A stretch of 64,000 nucleotides of DNA from Crotophaga sulcirostris (Eukaryota; Chordata; Aves; Cuculiformes; Crotophagidae): the NCBI GenBank assembly GCA_013397455.1, contig VYZB01000040.1, positions 3,173,869 to 3,237,868 on the forward strand, written 5' to 3'. The notes under the pieces are model-generated. The model was given only the letters and a program-made list of their open reading frames with translations, was not told the origin of the DNA and did no database searches. Of this stretch, positions 23,025 through 34,075 are shown piece after piece (the stretch's first letter is position 1; each line of letters begins with the position of its first letter). Both the position numbers and the translations under genes were made by a program.

Positions 23025-24699
23025 ATGGGGGTTATGTTACCCTAAGGGCAGGACTCTTTCCCAGTTAAGATGACTCCTGTTCAAGAAAAAGGCTCTTGGT
23101 GTCCCACAGCTGAGAAAGGGCCTGTTGGCACCAGGAGCAGCCCAGGGCTGTGAGGAATCACAAAGCTGGCTGGAAAGAGAAGGGAAAGGGCAAGTCTGAC
23201 ATCTGTGGGACAGCCACTCCTTCTCCCAAATAACATCCCTCCAGTGAGAGCAGGAGCAGAAGACTCAGCTCTGCAAGTCTTCTGTTCCACTTCTATCCTT
23301 TTCTTTTTCTCACCTTATGAGGGGGACACAAGAGAGGATCTTGGCATTTATGATTTGGCCACATTCAACTTTGCGTATAGAGCTGAGAAAATTTCAGCAT
23401 GTCCCATTAAGCACAGGATATTGGAGTTAGTTTGGGCTTACTGGCAGTGGCTGTGGGATTTAGGTCCCTCACTTTTTGTTTAGTCCTGACTTGCCTTCAG
23501 CACCTGCTTTGTAAACATGACTATCCATTGTTCCTTGCCCTCAAAGCTACCATGAACCATTCCCTACACAAAATTGGCAGCATACAAAAATTGCAAGTGG
23601 AAAGAAGGACTTCACTGAAAAAAAAATCAGTGTCTTGTGATATGGACAAAGGTGCTACAAGGATATAAATCCAAACAAAATTTCCTGTCCCAGTTTATTT
23701 AAAACCCATTCCTCTTCTGAAAGGCAGAATGATGGTAGCAGAATACATCTCTACAGTCTAAGGCTGTCACACAGCATGACCAGGACATATCCTCCAGAGC
23801 ACACATGTGTGAAACACACCTAGACCAGGTCTATTTGAAACACTCTTGTGGCCAGAAATCAAACAGAAGGCACTACATTCACAGTTGCTTTAGACACCAT
23901 GTTTTCAGAATGTGGCTAATAATAATCTGGTTTATTTATTCAGTCCCTGGCTTTTCTGCAGCATGGAAACATATTTCTATGGTCCTGGGATGGAAATAGT
24001 AAATGCTCCGCTGTTGGGAGGAGGTACTGAAAACATAGTAGTGGCCCAGTATCCCTGACAACTTGGGACCATTTCAGCAGTGTGGCCCTGGGAAGGGGGA
24101 AGGGCAGGTCAGGCTGCCCTGGGCCACATTTGGCCACTGCCTACATTGTCGCCTGCTGAAGGTGGCCTTTGGTAATGCTGTTGGCAGCACAGCCCATGGA
24201 AAGCTTGCCTAAGTCCAGGTGACTGTCACATGTGGCTGGATGCAAGCATACGAGAGTGTTCAGGGGATTGGAGGTGGCTCTGCATGGTCTTCTCTTAAAA
24301 AAAAACCCCATTTGCCATTGCTTGGCCACTGGCTCCCTTGGAAAAAAATCCTTGTTTACTTTGAGATCTTCCCTCTGCCTGTAACCCCAAAGAGTTGAAA
24401 TTCATCCCTCCTGAATCCTGCAAATATCCCAGTCCATGAGCTGAAATTAGTCTGGCTGCAAAATACAGCCCTAGACTTGAATTTTTTTAAAGCTCAGTTG
24501 ATTCAATGCTGGGAATTTGCTTCCACCCAGACCAGAGGTAAAGGGATTAGTTCTGAAGCCCTGATCCCACTCCACACTCTTCCCAGAGCTCAGGGAAGCC
24601 TGAGCTCCTGGGCTGAAGTTCAGGCCTCTGCAGCTGAAAGTGTTTAAATAGAAATGTCCATCACTCAGTGTGAATAAAAGCAAAAGTGGCCCTTTTAAA

Positions 24700-25360
24700 A
24701 GAGTGCGATGACTTGATCAAAATGCTGCTTTGTCATATCTGTTTCATAAAAATTTGCCCCCTCCGGGCCAATCCGGCTTGATGTCAATGGTGAACGCCAA
24801 CCACAGCCTTGTCTCAGTGAGCGCCGCACAAAACCTTAATTTCACAGCCTTCAAACAACAGTGAAAAATCACCAGGAACTTTCTCCGCGGCTCTAGGATC
24901 TCCCTAGCAACCACAGGCCAAGCATACTGTAATTCAATTTATGCCTTGAACTCCTTCAGGAGTCTCTTCTTTAAAATCTGTCACAGTCAACGTGCCTTGG
25001 GAAACTATTATAAGCGCATGAACCTTTGACCAGCCGGTGAAAGTAAGCGTTAGTATAAATCTCGTAAGCATGTTTGGTCTGTTTTTATGTTGGGCGTATG
25101 GTACATTTAACATTCAGCCCATAGCCTCATCTCTTTTCTGCTTGGGAAATGCACTCTGCATCTGTCATACTGTCTGCGCTGAAACCGGGCTACCAGCCCC
25201 GAAAAGAGGCGCGGGGGAAATGCCTCCGCTCAGCCAGAAGAATTGCTTTATGTGGAAATGCACTGACATGGCCCTCGGCTCGTTGGGGGACGGGGGTGTC
25301 ATGGGAAAGATAAGCAGGAGTGACCTGGCAGGTTTGTGAATGTCTCAATTCGGGACTGAA
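24700..25360. promoter_or_regulatory. CpG-enriched putative regulatory element
   Basis: A hand count gives 23 CpG dinucleotides between 24763 and 25352, against about 6 in an equal span at 27001-27600. The block contains GGGCCAATCCGG (CCAAT-type) at about 24775, two RUNX-type AACCACAG sites at 24799-24806 and 24909-24916, and an RFX half-site-like CTAGCAAC at 24904-24911 overlapping the second. There is no TATA box. A 100-codon frame opening with GTG at 25037 is not a recognisable protein. Possible readings are a conserved enhancer, a weak CpG-island promoter of a non-coding transcript, or an unrecognised exon. Enhancer or promoter is my preferred reading. Confidence 0.4.
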
Positions 25361-25379
25361 GTGGGTTTAACAAAAGAGT

Positions 25380-25710
25380 GAAAGCTTAGCAGGAAAACAC
25401 AAATGATAATGAACTGCTCGCTGTGTTTAAATAGCCATACCCAAATAGTTCTGCAGCGAACATTGTCGTTACTTGAGACAAAGTGAGGTTTATAGGCCTG
25501 TAATTTTGGGGGCTATTTGCTCAGAAGCCCTCTGTGAGCATCTTGAGAAAATTGCTGCTTTTGCTGACAAATACAATTTTTAAATTAGCCATAGGCAGCA
25601 ATACATTACAAATAGGATCTCTCATTAGCTCCACATCGTGAGTGTGATCAAAAAGAGAAGGTACAAACCTTTAATGAGTCATGCTTGATCAGAAACTTGT
25701 TGGCATTGCA
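25380..25710. promoter_or_regulatory. Candidate conserved non-coding element
   Basis: Repeat-free sequence directly downstream of the CpG-enriched block. It contains AAATGATAATGAAC, TTTTTAAATTAGCC and CATTACAAATAGG motifs and no open frame of note. The even texture and lack of transposons fit continuing regulatory DNA. It ends at the G12 run at 25743. Conservation was not measured. Confidence 0.27.
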
Positions 25711-26989
25711 AATCTAGAGGCAGATTCAGCCTACTATCAGTCGGGGGGGGGGGGTTGTGCTATACCCAGGGATGTCTCCTGAGGATGCCGAGAGCCTCCA
25801 TACACACCAGCAGGTGCTCTGTATCTCTCAGAAACTGGCTGCTAATGATAATTTTCAAATAATTACTAACTGACCATATTCCAGCCCAATCCAAGTATTT
25901 TATTCGAGGAGCCTCACCTCATCATGTCTGTTGGGACAGTAAGTCTGTGCAGAGAGGGGGGATTTGCTGGCAGGGTCAAAAGTAGACACCACATTTCTAC
26001 CCTACTCTGTCACTTGCCTGTGGGATAGCATCCTAAATAAAGTGATGTAGCATGGTAACCCCAGGATGTACCTAGGTGGTGGTTATTATGGATGGCAGGT
26101 AAAAATTGAAATTGCTGTTTTCAGAAGAACAGGGGGTGGCTCCAAAGGGAGATGCCACACTTGGCCCATGCAGCCTCTGCTCGTAGAGCAGCTCCAGCTG
26201 CATCCATGTTGCAGGACATGGAGCTGCAGTCAGTAGCTATCAGAGTACCTGCATGAAATCCCATCTGCCCAAGAACGAGGAGGGTTTCATGCTCCGTGCT
26301 GGGCTAGATTTGATCTCGGCAGTCTTTCCTCACATTGCTTAATATGACCATATTTATATTTTCAGTCCTGCTGTTTGCTTTGATCTCAGGGAAGCTTTGT
26401 AATGCAGGCTGAGAATGGTATTTGGCCAGGTCGTATCTTCATCTACTCTCAGAGAACAACAGCCTGCAGCTTTTTCCAACACTTGGAGAAGTACAGAGAT
26501 AAGGACAGTTTAAAATCAATAAGGTTCTGAATCCTCGTCTGTGACTGAGTAGAGACTTGGCACCGTTCTTTGCTAGAAGAACATACTTTGACTTTAGTAA
26601 GGCTTACGGGGATTTGGCATTGCAAAATAAGTGGCTGTTGAAAGGCAGACAAGGCCATAAAGAAATGACATGGGAACATGAAAAGCCATGGAGCTGGAAA
26701 CAGTGGTGGTACAATTTAGCTCAGCAAAGCGGGAGCAAATGCCAGCTCAGGGCAATCGCAAATATGTTTTGAGTTTTACCTTTCTCCTGGCATTTCTGTT
26801 TTTCCCATGTAGTTCTTCTCGTTGGCTGGGCAGATCTGCGTCACAGCCTCTTTGCTATGTTTCTGTGTATAGTGGCTGGTACAGCCAAGGCTTAGGTGTA
26901 ATAACACCCCGTCATCATTCATTATGAACACAAACGCACTGCTGGAATACCCGCAGGTTCCCACGAAAGCGGGGCTGTCTTTCATCCTG
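25711..26989. other. Unique non-coding DNA
   Basis: No gene recognised. It starts with the G12 homopolymer at 25743-25754. A few short overlapping frames lie at 26.4-26.98 kb on both strands without recognisable products. Confidence 0.5.
25743..25754 (+). repeat. Poly-G run (G12)
   Basis: Twelve consecutive G residues between CAGTC and TTGTGC. Such runs are unstable and are frequent sites of sequencing or assembly length error. Confidence 0.9.
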
Positions 26990-27370
26990 TTGTCTCCAAT
27001 TTAAAGAATTCCTTACTGTTCAGTCAAAGTGAGCAAACAGGTGGAGGAAAAACACACACATTACTAATTAACTAGAGGTCATTGTTGTACACCAAACAAT
27101 AATATCAAAACTCATCAGTTTCAGTGGAGTGGGACTGTTTATAGAGGCATCAATGAGTGAAACATTAGCAATGTCCCTTTAACTGTTTGTATCCCTAGCA
27201 GAAGTCCAATTGTTATATTAAAGACAGGAATAGACGTCATTCCCAGAGTAGTGTAGAAGTGGGTTACTCCATCAGTGTTAAAGTTGGACTCCCATTTATT
27301 TAAGATAAATCATGCACGAGCAGGTGCTGGGTAACTTTGTGAGCTGCCTGTAGACGAGGAATGCCTGAAT
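26990..27370. promoter_or_regulatory. Candidate conserved non-coding element
   Basis: Repeat-free, with TACTAATTAACTAG (about 27062), AACAATAATATC (SOX-like, about 27097) and GACGTCAT (CRE-like, about 27234). It forms one texture with the GATA-rich block that follows. Function is inference only. Confidence 0.27.
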
Positions 27371-27399
27371 GCTTCAGACCAAAACCTGAGACATTTGCA

Positions 27400-27680
27400 A
27401 AGCCAAAGAAGCATATTATAATAGCTGCTTTGCACCAGGGTCACGTTGCTGGCTCTACATCAAGAGAAAAAAAATTAAATATCATTTATCTTTCTCTGGG
27501 GATTTTATGGGCCAAGTTTTGAGAGAATTATCTTTTTTGCATCGCCTGTTCGCTTGACTGTATAAATACAATACTTGCTTGAGAAAGGAACAACAGTGCT
27601 CCTTTCAACCTTGCAGGATTTCAATTCACAATAAGTTTATCTGACATCTCTCATGATTAGCTGTGAACTTATCTCAAGCA
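27400..27680. promoter_or_regulatory. Candidate regulatory element with four GATA motifs
   Basis: TTATCT (AGATAA on the minus strand), the GATA-factor core, occurs at 27486-27491, 27528-27533, 27637-27642 and 27669-27674, all in the same orientation within about 190 bp. The second is followed by TTTTGCAT, an octamer-like string. GATA clusters are typical of haematopoietic, cardiac and endodermal enhancers. Whether this one is active cannot be told from sequence. Confidence 0.33.
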
Positions 27681-27716
27681 AGAGAGAGGACTGGAGAGAG
27701 AGAGCAAGAGTGAAGA
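27680..27716. repeat. GA-rich simple repeat
   Basis: Imperfect AGAGAGAG units interrupted by GACTG and GCAAG. A short purine microsatellite flanking the GATA-rich block. Confidence 0.75.
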
Positions 27717-28714
27717 TAAGCACCAAACAAAAGATGTTTGTCTCTTTCTGGGTGCTACCTTAAACAAACCCACTATGTCAGGGACTGAAATACGAGGTAG
27801 CATTTTTGCAATGGGGAGCAAGAGTAAAGCATGGGATATGAAACTGTTTTAGACACCAAATACTCTTACTATTATTTATGTTCCTTGACAAATTGTATGA
27901 CTAATTCCACACAGTTAGTGGGAAACATATTGATAGCAGGTAAGAGACTGCTTTAAAGTGCAGCAAAAGATTCTGGGTGTTTACATGTAAGTGTGGGTCA
28001 GAGGAGAATTGATTGTACTTCCAGACGAGTGCTGAAGCGTACAGTTACGAGAATGCAAGGTGGAGGTTTTACTCTTTGGGCTGCAGGAATCTGTCTGCAA
28101 TCAGTTATAGAGTGTGATCCAATTCCTAGTGAAGGTAATGAGAAAGGTCTGGCATACGTGAGTGGTTTGAGGAGAAGATTCAGCATTTTTACCCAATCTC
28201 AAACACCTACAAACCAGAGGACATCAAATGAAGTGATGGTACAAACACTGAGGTTCTCACCGCCACAAGGTGTTATGCAAAAATTATAAATGTTTTCAAA
28301 AGTGTTCAGGAAAAGCGGTGAAGGAAAATTCATTCAAGAGTTCCTGAACACAAAGTCGCAAAAAAGTTGCCCGAGAGGGATCAGGAAATCAGCAGAATCT
28401 TCGAGCATGTGCTGCAGGAATTGTCATGCCCAGTCTACTTGAACCACCTTTTCTCAGCATCTGCTCCGGGCCATGTCGGAAGAAGGACACCAGGCAAACT
28501 GCACATTTGTTCTATCTCCATTCTTACAGAATCCAAAATAGAAGCAGAAAATCTCTTGCAAAATTTCCCGTGATTTTTTAACAGAAAAGAAGAATAGCTT
28601 TATTTTCAACGAAATGGAGCACAGTGTTCAGTACTGGCTCAATGCCTGCAAGATAGCTGTTTTTAGGATGCTCTAAACTGTAGTGCTATACATTAATCAA
28701 GGACTTCCCCCTGC
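27717..28714. other. Unique non-coding DNA
   Basis: No gene recognised. A 98-codon frame at 27993-28289 (plus) overlaps a minus-strand frame and has no recognisable family. Confidence 0.5.
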
Positions 28715-28835
28715 TGTAGACATGTTATTCCAGAATAACCCTGAAGGAGTAGTTGTTCCCAGAATAACTATCCCTGAGTAACTCCACATGTGGACATTTA
28801 TTCCTGATTTCCAGAATCTTCTTCTGGTGGACTAA
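28715..28835. mobile_element. Ancient palindrome-rich repeat relic
   Basis: GTTATTC at 28724-28730 and GAATAAC at 28733-28739 form a hairpin. An imperfect second copy (GTTGTTCCCAGAATAAC) lies at 28753-28769. Downstream is the 12-bp palindrome TCCACATGTGGA at 28783-28794, then TTATTCCTGATTTCCAGAATC. The order of TTATTCC...GAATAA and CCACATGTGGACA modules resembles an old non-autonomous DNA transposon-like repeat of sauropsid genomes, recalled as a pattern rather than by name. It has no coding capacity. Confidence 0.45.
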
Positions 28836-31800
28836 TCTAAAATATTTATCTCTTTACCAAATAAGAGTTTTCAATAATAGTTGTTCTCTGAATTCAACTT
28901 ACCGTTAACTTGAGAGACCTATCAAGTATAAAGGGGCCCAAGGACAGAAGCTTATGTGGTAACAGTTGGCGTATGTTGATTATTCATTGTTTCACAATAT
29001 TAATAATGTTTTGTTTGCAAATGGCCTTTGCTGGAGACACTGAAAGTACTTTGAGAAATCATGGTGGAGTAAGCAGTCTTATTTCCATTGCACAACGACA
29101 AAAAAATGAGGAACAAACACAATAAGGCAAGATTTTTCTAAAATGATTAGTAACCTGAGCTGTTCCATCTTGGGCAAAACCTAAGTGGAGAGCAAGAAGA
29201 GTCTGACCTTGAGATAACGGTAAGCATCTACATTTGGAAAACCAGACCTTCTAAAAGTTCCCGTATTGGTACCCAAGACTGGAGGCAACGAAATTCTTTT
29301 GTCAGTCCTGAAGGTGCTGGCTTATTAACTAGTCATGCAGTTATTATTATTAGCATCATTATTGTCGTTACATGCAAATATAAATTTGGGGGTTCTCATT
29401 GCTCTACACACTTGTCAAACATATGGCAAAAAGCTTTCCTTGGCCTGAAACGCTTGCTCTCCAAATAGAAACACATAATCAGTAGGAAAGACACTGGGCT
29501 GAAAGTGGAGCAAAGAAAAATAAAAGTTTTTCAGCTCAGAGATGCCCAGGGAAATAGCAGCATGCTACCTGCTCAGCTGCTGCTGCGTTGAAATTTCTTA
29601 TCTGCTTTATGGAAAAGTAGGGAGCTGGCAGGAAACGCAGGGCAGACTTTGCAGTGATTTTGTGGGAACTCTTCCTTTTTCCTCACTTGGCAGGAAAAAA
29701 TGGTCTGAAAAATACTTGTTGGAAAGAGTGGGGCTGGCCTCATCTCCCCCACCTGCCTAGCAACTTTGGGGAAGTTTTAGGAAGCAACACTAAACCATTT
29801 TCTTTCTTCTTCAGCCTTTTCCCCTTCTCCCAGGCCACAGCCTGCATTGAATTCCCACTTTCTTTCTTCTTTTGCAACTCCAGCTAGCCTGGCACTTTCC
29901 AAAGTGAAGTCAGATTTTGGCACCATCCCTTCAGCTGTGATGAAAGTTACAACAGGGAGGGTAAGTGGAATTTGATAACAAAAAGCCTCTTGAGGCCTTT
30001 TCATCTTTGAACCATTGGCAGTCCCGATAAAGTCTTGTTTCTGTCTCAACATTAACATTCACGATTCTGAAAAAAAACCAAAAGAAAATGGAAGATAAAA
30101 TAAATAGGAATTACCACAGTAGATCCATTTAAAGACTTTCCTATTACCAGATTCAAACAAATTGCTTAAAACACATCTTAAACTGCCTGCATTTTCAGGA
30201 ATGTAAATACATGGAAGGACAAATTACAGAGTCACATCTCTCGTGGCTGTCAGGAGTACTGAAGACAGAGTCATAATCCTCCCCCTTGTTCTTCCTGGTT
30301 AAATATCCTTATGTGGTCAGAGTGACCTACTGTGCAGTCATGTCAACTCCAAAGTGGTTTAAGATAAGTGTCGCTCGATCACAATGGAAGGTTTGTGGGA
30401 TTTTTCTGAGAAATAAGCATTTTGAAAAACCATTGATGGCTGGCAATGAAGAAAATACATTCCCCTCTCTTGCCCATGCTGAAATTCTATGCTCAAATGT
30501 AAATATAATTTGAGGATAAAGCAGTAAATTTTTTCAAGCACCAATGTAAATAACTGCCAGAAAAGAGAAAAAAAAAATCAGACTGAACTCTAATGACCTT
30601 TGTATATGTGTATTTGACAATATAACATCTCTAGCCAAGGTTTAAAAATGGTGCAGTCTTGCATCAGAGGGTAGGCTGAACCATATTTCTAAACTGTGCT
30701 GCAGTATTAGACAGACTCATTTATCTTCTGTTTCTTCAGCTGGATTTCACACAAATGAAGAGGGTGTCTTTGCCAAAGCATATGTTTTGGAGTAAATAAT
30801 GATGAAAAAAATGTGATGTTTTGTTTGCCAAAGTGCATTATTTTGCATTAATGTGCAGAGGGCTCCCGTGGTAGGAATGTCCAAATTGTGAGGACCTCCT
30901 GAGTCAGGGACAATGCTGGTGGGGCTGTTCAAAGGAGCTCAACTCTAGCCTGGAGAGGAGGCACTGGGCTGGCAGCAAGCCCTCAATTTGCTCCTCAGAT
31001 GGGGTCCCATTGCCTCTGTCCCACAGTGGTAACGTACGGCCCCCTAGTGCCACAATCTTCAAGGACTGAAGTATAGATGGCATTATCTGAACAATCTTCC
31101 TTGGAAAAGTAATTGGAAATATAACTTGTCCAGACTGGGACATAAATGATTTTGTTCCATTGTATTTTGGTTTTAGTCCGTATTCTTCGATAGTGTTACA
31201 TCTCAGAAGATTATCAACATTGCTTTTTCCATGGTGCTCCTGCAGGCCTCCTGCTACGTCCAGAGGGAGAGGTCTACAGGTGAGATAGTTCCTCTGCATG
31301 GACATTGCTATGGCATCCACTTGGTTGGTGCCCAAAGCATTTGCTATCAGTTGCTAGAACAACCTCTGAGCACTGGGAGCAGAAGAGGCTTAGCCAGACT
31401 GTGCTGCATACCCTGCTAAGCACCCATGCCACTTGCTCCATCAAATTGAGTCAAATTTGTGAGCAGTAACTGTGAAAAATGTCTTCTAAGCCACCTCTGG
31501 AACCTTGTTGGGCTTTTGAATGCGGGGATCTCCAGGAACACATCCTCTGTGTTTGCAGGACCATGGCCTTGTCTCCTCTATGGTGCATTACCTCCTTCCA
31601 CCTCGGAAAGAAGAGGAAAGAAAACTGCCAAGTTACTAGTTACGTCAGCAATTTTTGTTTGCAGTGGTTTTGCCACTGAAGGATTAGATGTATCTCATTT
31701 TTCCAGAGGCAATGAAAATCTGGCACCTGTTAATAACCCTGTATTGTATTTGAATCCCATTTGGAGTATATAAAACCGAGCTATTGCAAAAGCTCGTGTT

Positions 31801-33627
31801 GATTTTATTCTTTTAAATAATGCAAGAATCCAAGAAAGGAGGATGAATTTTCCAGAGAGTATTGATTGCATTGTGGTAGTGGAAGTGATAACGACCTCTC
31901 CATTTAAGTCATCAGTTTTATTAACACTGCCCAACGAAGGACAGATTCAGTGGCTGGTAGGTTTTGTCCTGTAGTTTTCTTGGGCGTCAGTTTCTTCACA
32001 AAAGTCTCTGACATGAGTACTACATGCACAATACAGTGACATCAGCCCAGTTTTCAGGGGGGGAAATGCTCTCAGGCTTTCTGTGTTTATAAGACAGGCG
32101 ATAAGCCAGCTTTCACCCTGGTCTGCATCAAATTCAAGGTTAGATGATGTAATGTAGGTCAAGATTCAGCTGTGCAAAACCTGAGAGAGGACAGAAAAGG
32201 CCGTACTTGCTTCCAAATGCCTTAATAAGGGCATCTTCTTTTAAAGAGAGAGTTAGTCTAAAGTAACTACTCTTATGCTAACAGTTATGACTAGGCAACT
32301 CTAAGTGTTTAAATCAAATAGGATTTTCTATTCAAGGCACTGTTAAAGACCACAGTTTTCAATCACTTAATCTAGTAGTCCACGCCTGCTCAGCAGTGCA
32401 GTTTGTTAGGGAGAGGAAGATTTAAAGTCTAGAAACGTATATAAATGGCTTTAGTCATAAAAACCAGCCCAGATAGTTCCTGGGTATCTTAATGTGAAAC
32501 TATAAATTATTAAACCCACAGTCATGCTTTAAGGGGAATAAAAATTAGAAACTTTAACTGAGCAAGGCCTGTGAAGCTTCATACTTTCTGCAATTATCTA
32601 AGGAGTGTCAGAAAAAAGGTTTTATGCACACAGCACACAAACACACATGCACTCCTGCACACACAGATGGAAACCCTCCAGTAGTGGGTGTTTCAAACTG
32701 CTGCAACATCACCAAACCCTACAGAGCCCTGCAGAGAAGGGAGCTTGAAATGCTCCTCCTGCATTTCTCTGCTAGCTTGCGACTGCACATCCAGGCGTTA
32801 TAATACCAGCACCAGTCTGATAAGATCTGAAAAACTGGGGAGAGTCTTGGTGAGGCTTGGATAAATTTAATACTTTGCCCAAAACATGCATTTACCCTGC
32901 AGCTTTGCTCCATGGTTGCCAAAAGTAGAATAAATGAAATAAAGCATCTAAGGAAAATAATCAGGGAAAGGTGATGGTCAGTATGGGCAGCACTTGCTAT
33001 TCATTTTCACCTGGGATGCATGTAGGTGTGTTGGAAAAGGTTTATTTCAATTAATGCTAAATATGCACAGCCTGCTTCTGATGTGTTACACTAATGTCTG
33101 TCCACAAGAGGACCATTGATTTAGGGAACTCATTTCACAGTCCTGCTGCAGTACGATATTAGCAGGCCTGAGGAGAGATTTGCCTTGACACCTTTTGTCC
33201 ACAGTTTGTAGACACCATTGTCTGTGGTGCATAATCTGATTTAGCCTAATCCAGCCCTAATGGGAACTCCCACCTAGGAGCTGGTGCAACAGGGCATATT
33301 GCAAGATTTCCAATAGGCCATGGTGGTCTGTTTTGTTTTCCTTGTTTGCTACATAAAAAAAAATAAATAGAAGCAAAACCTGAGCTCCCCTTGGAGTGGA
33401 TGGAGAGAGGAAGGCAAATCCAGAAGGTGATGAATTGATTTCCTGTTAAAACAGATCTGAGAATTCAACCCAATAACTCCTCATGTCTTTGTGTGTGCAT
33501 GTTTATGTGCTGTTCTTTTGGACCATAGAAGCAAACAGCCTGAAAATCTGAACTAAATGATCTTTGCAAAGACCATCCAGTCTTCATGGAGGACCCCTTT
33601 GGCAAGGCAGTGAGGTTTATGCCAGAC
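28836..33627. other. Unique non-coding DNA
   Basis: No gene recognised in 4.8 kb. The longest frame, 143 codons on the minus strand at 30904-31335, has no recognisable domain and a length expected by chance. A CA-rich microsatellite lies at 32626-32666. Confidence 0.5.
32626..32666. repeat. Imperfect CA-rich microsatellite
   Basis: GCACACAGCACACAAACACACATGC followed by GCACACACAG. It is interrupted and probably old. Confidence 0.75.
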
Positions 33628-33695
33628 TTGAAACCCTGAAGTTACTCATAAAAATCCAGTGCATACTACAATACCTTGCTGAATCAGGGCCTTCC
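33628..33695. mobile_element. Possible ancient sauropsid repeat relic
   Basis: CTGAAGTTACTCATAAAAATC followed by GCATACTACAATACCTTGCTGAATCAGGGCC resembles an old interspersed repeat with a GCTTAAGTGCTTTGCTGAATCAGGGCC-like end, common in reptilian genomes and rarer in birds. Similarity is strongest over the last 15 bases. The family name is not known to me. Confidence 0.4.
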
Positions 33696-33991
33696 AGAGT
33701 ACAGAGAAAATGCATTTCTTTGCAGCCTTGTTTGTCTCAATCCTATTCTTGCTCTCCTTGTTTTGTCCTTCATAAAACAAAGAAATCCCTAAGGTTCCCT
33801 TTATCTCCTTCCTCTATAAATAATTTTGGCCTAAGAGTTGCCTCCTTTTTAAATAAAAAAATGATAGCATTTAATATTCTTTACTATAATATTCTGATTC
33901 TGGGCAAAATATCCACCAAGAAACTTGCACAAGTTAAAATGCTGGGTAACACTGTGGATCTTTATCATCAGACTACTAAATGTTGTGGTGC

Positions 33992-34075
33992 TAACCCTGT
34001 GGCAGGGGGTTTGGAAACAGATCATCTTTAAGGTCCCTTCCAACCCAAACCATTCTATGATGCTATGATTCTATA
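33992..34075 (+). mobile_element. CR1 LINE 3'-end fragment
   Basis: CCTGTGGCAGGGGGTTTGGAAACAGATCATCTTTAAGGTCCC, then TTCCAACCCAAACC, then ATTCTATGATGCTATGATTC. This is the CR1 3' end in sense orientation, complete to its terminal repeats and strongly 5'-truncated (about 80 bp remain). It interrupts the end of a 155-codon chance frame at 33564-34031, showing that frame is not a gene. Confidence 0.93.

Larger units (their letters stand above)
20831..24699. other. Unique non-coding DNA with microsatellites
   Basis: No gene recognised. It includes a short GA run near 21007-21018, the CA/TA microsatellite at 21511-21576, a long T/C tract at 22398-22428 and the perfect 20-bp palindrome at 23005-23024. 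Two consecutive minus-strand frames of 62 and 65 codons at 23940-24329 are not recognisable proteins. Confidence 0.5.

Noticed and set aside
30904..31335. 143-codon minus-strand frame
   Set aside because: No recognisable domain, no splice or promoter context. A rough estimate gives one to two frames of this length by chance.
33564..34031. Longest plus-strand frame (155 codons)
   Set aside because: It runs through an old repeat relic and ends inside a CR1 3' end, shows no domain, and its length is within chance for 64 kb in six frames.
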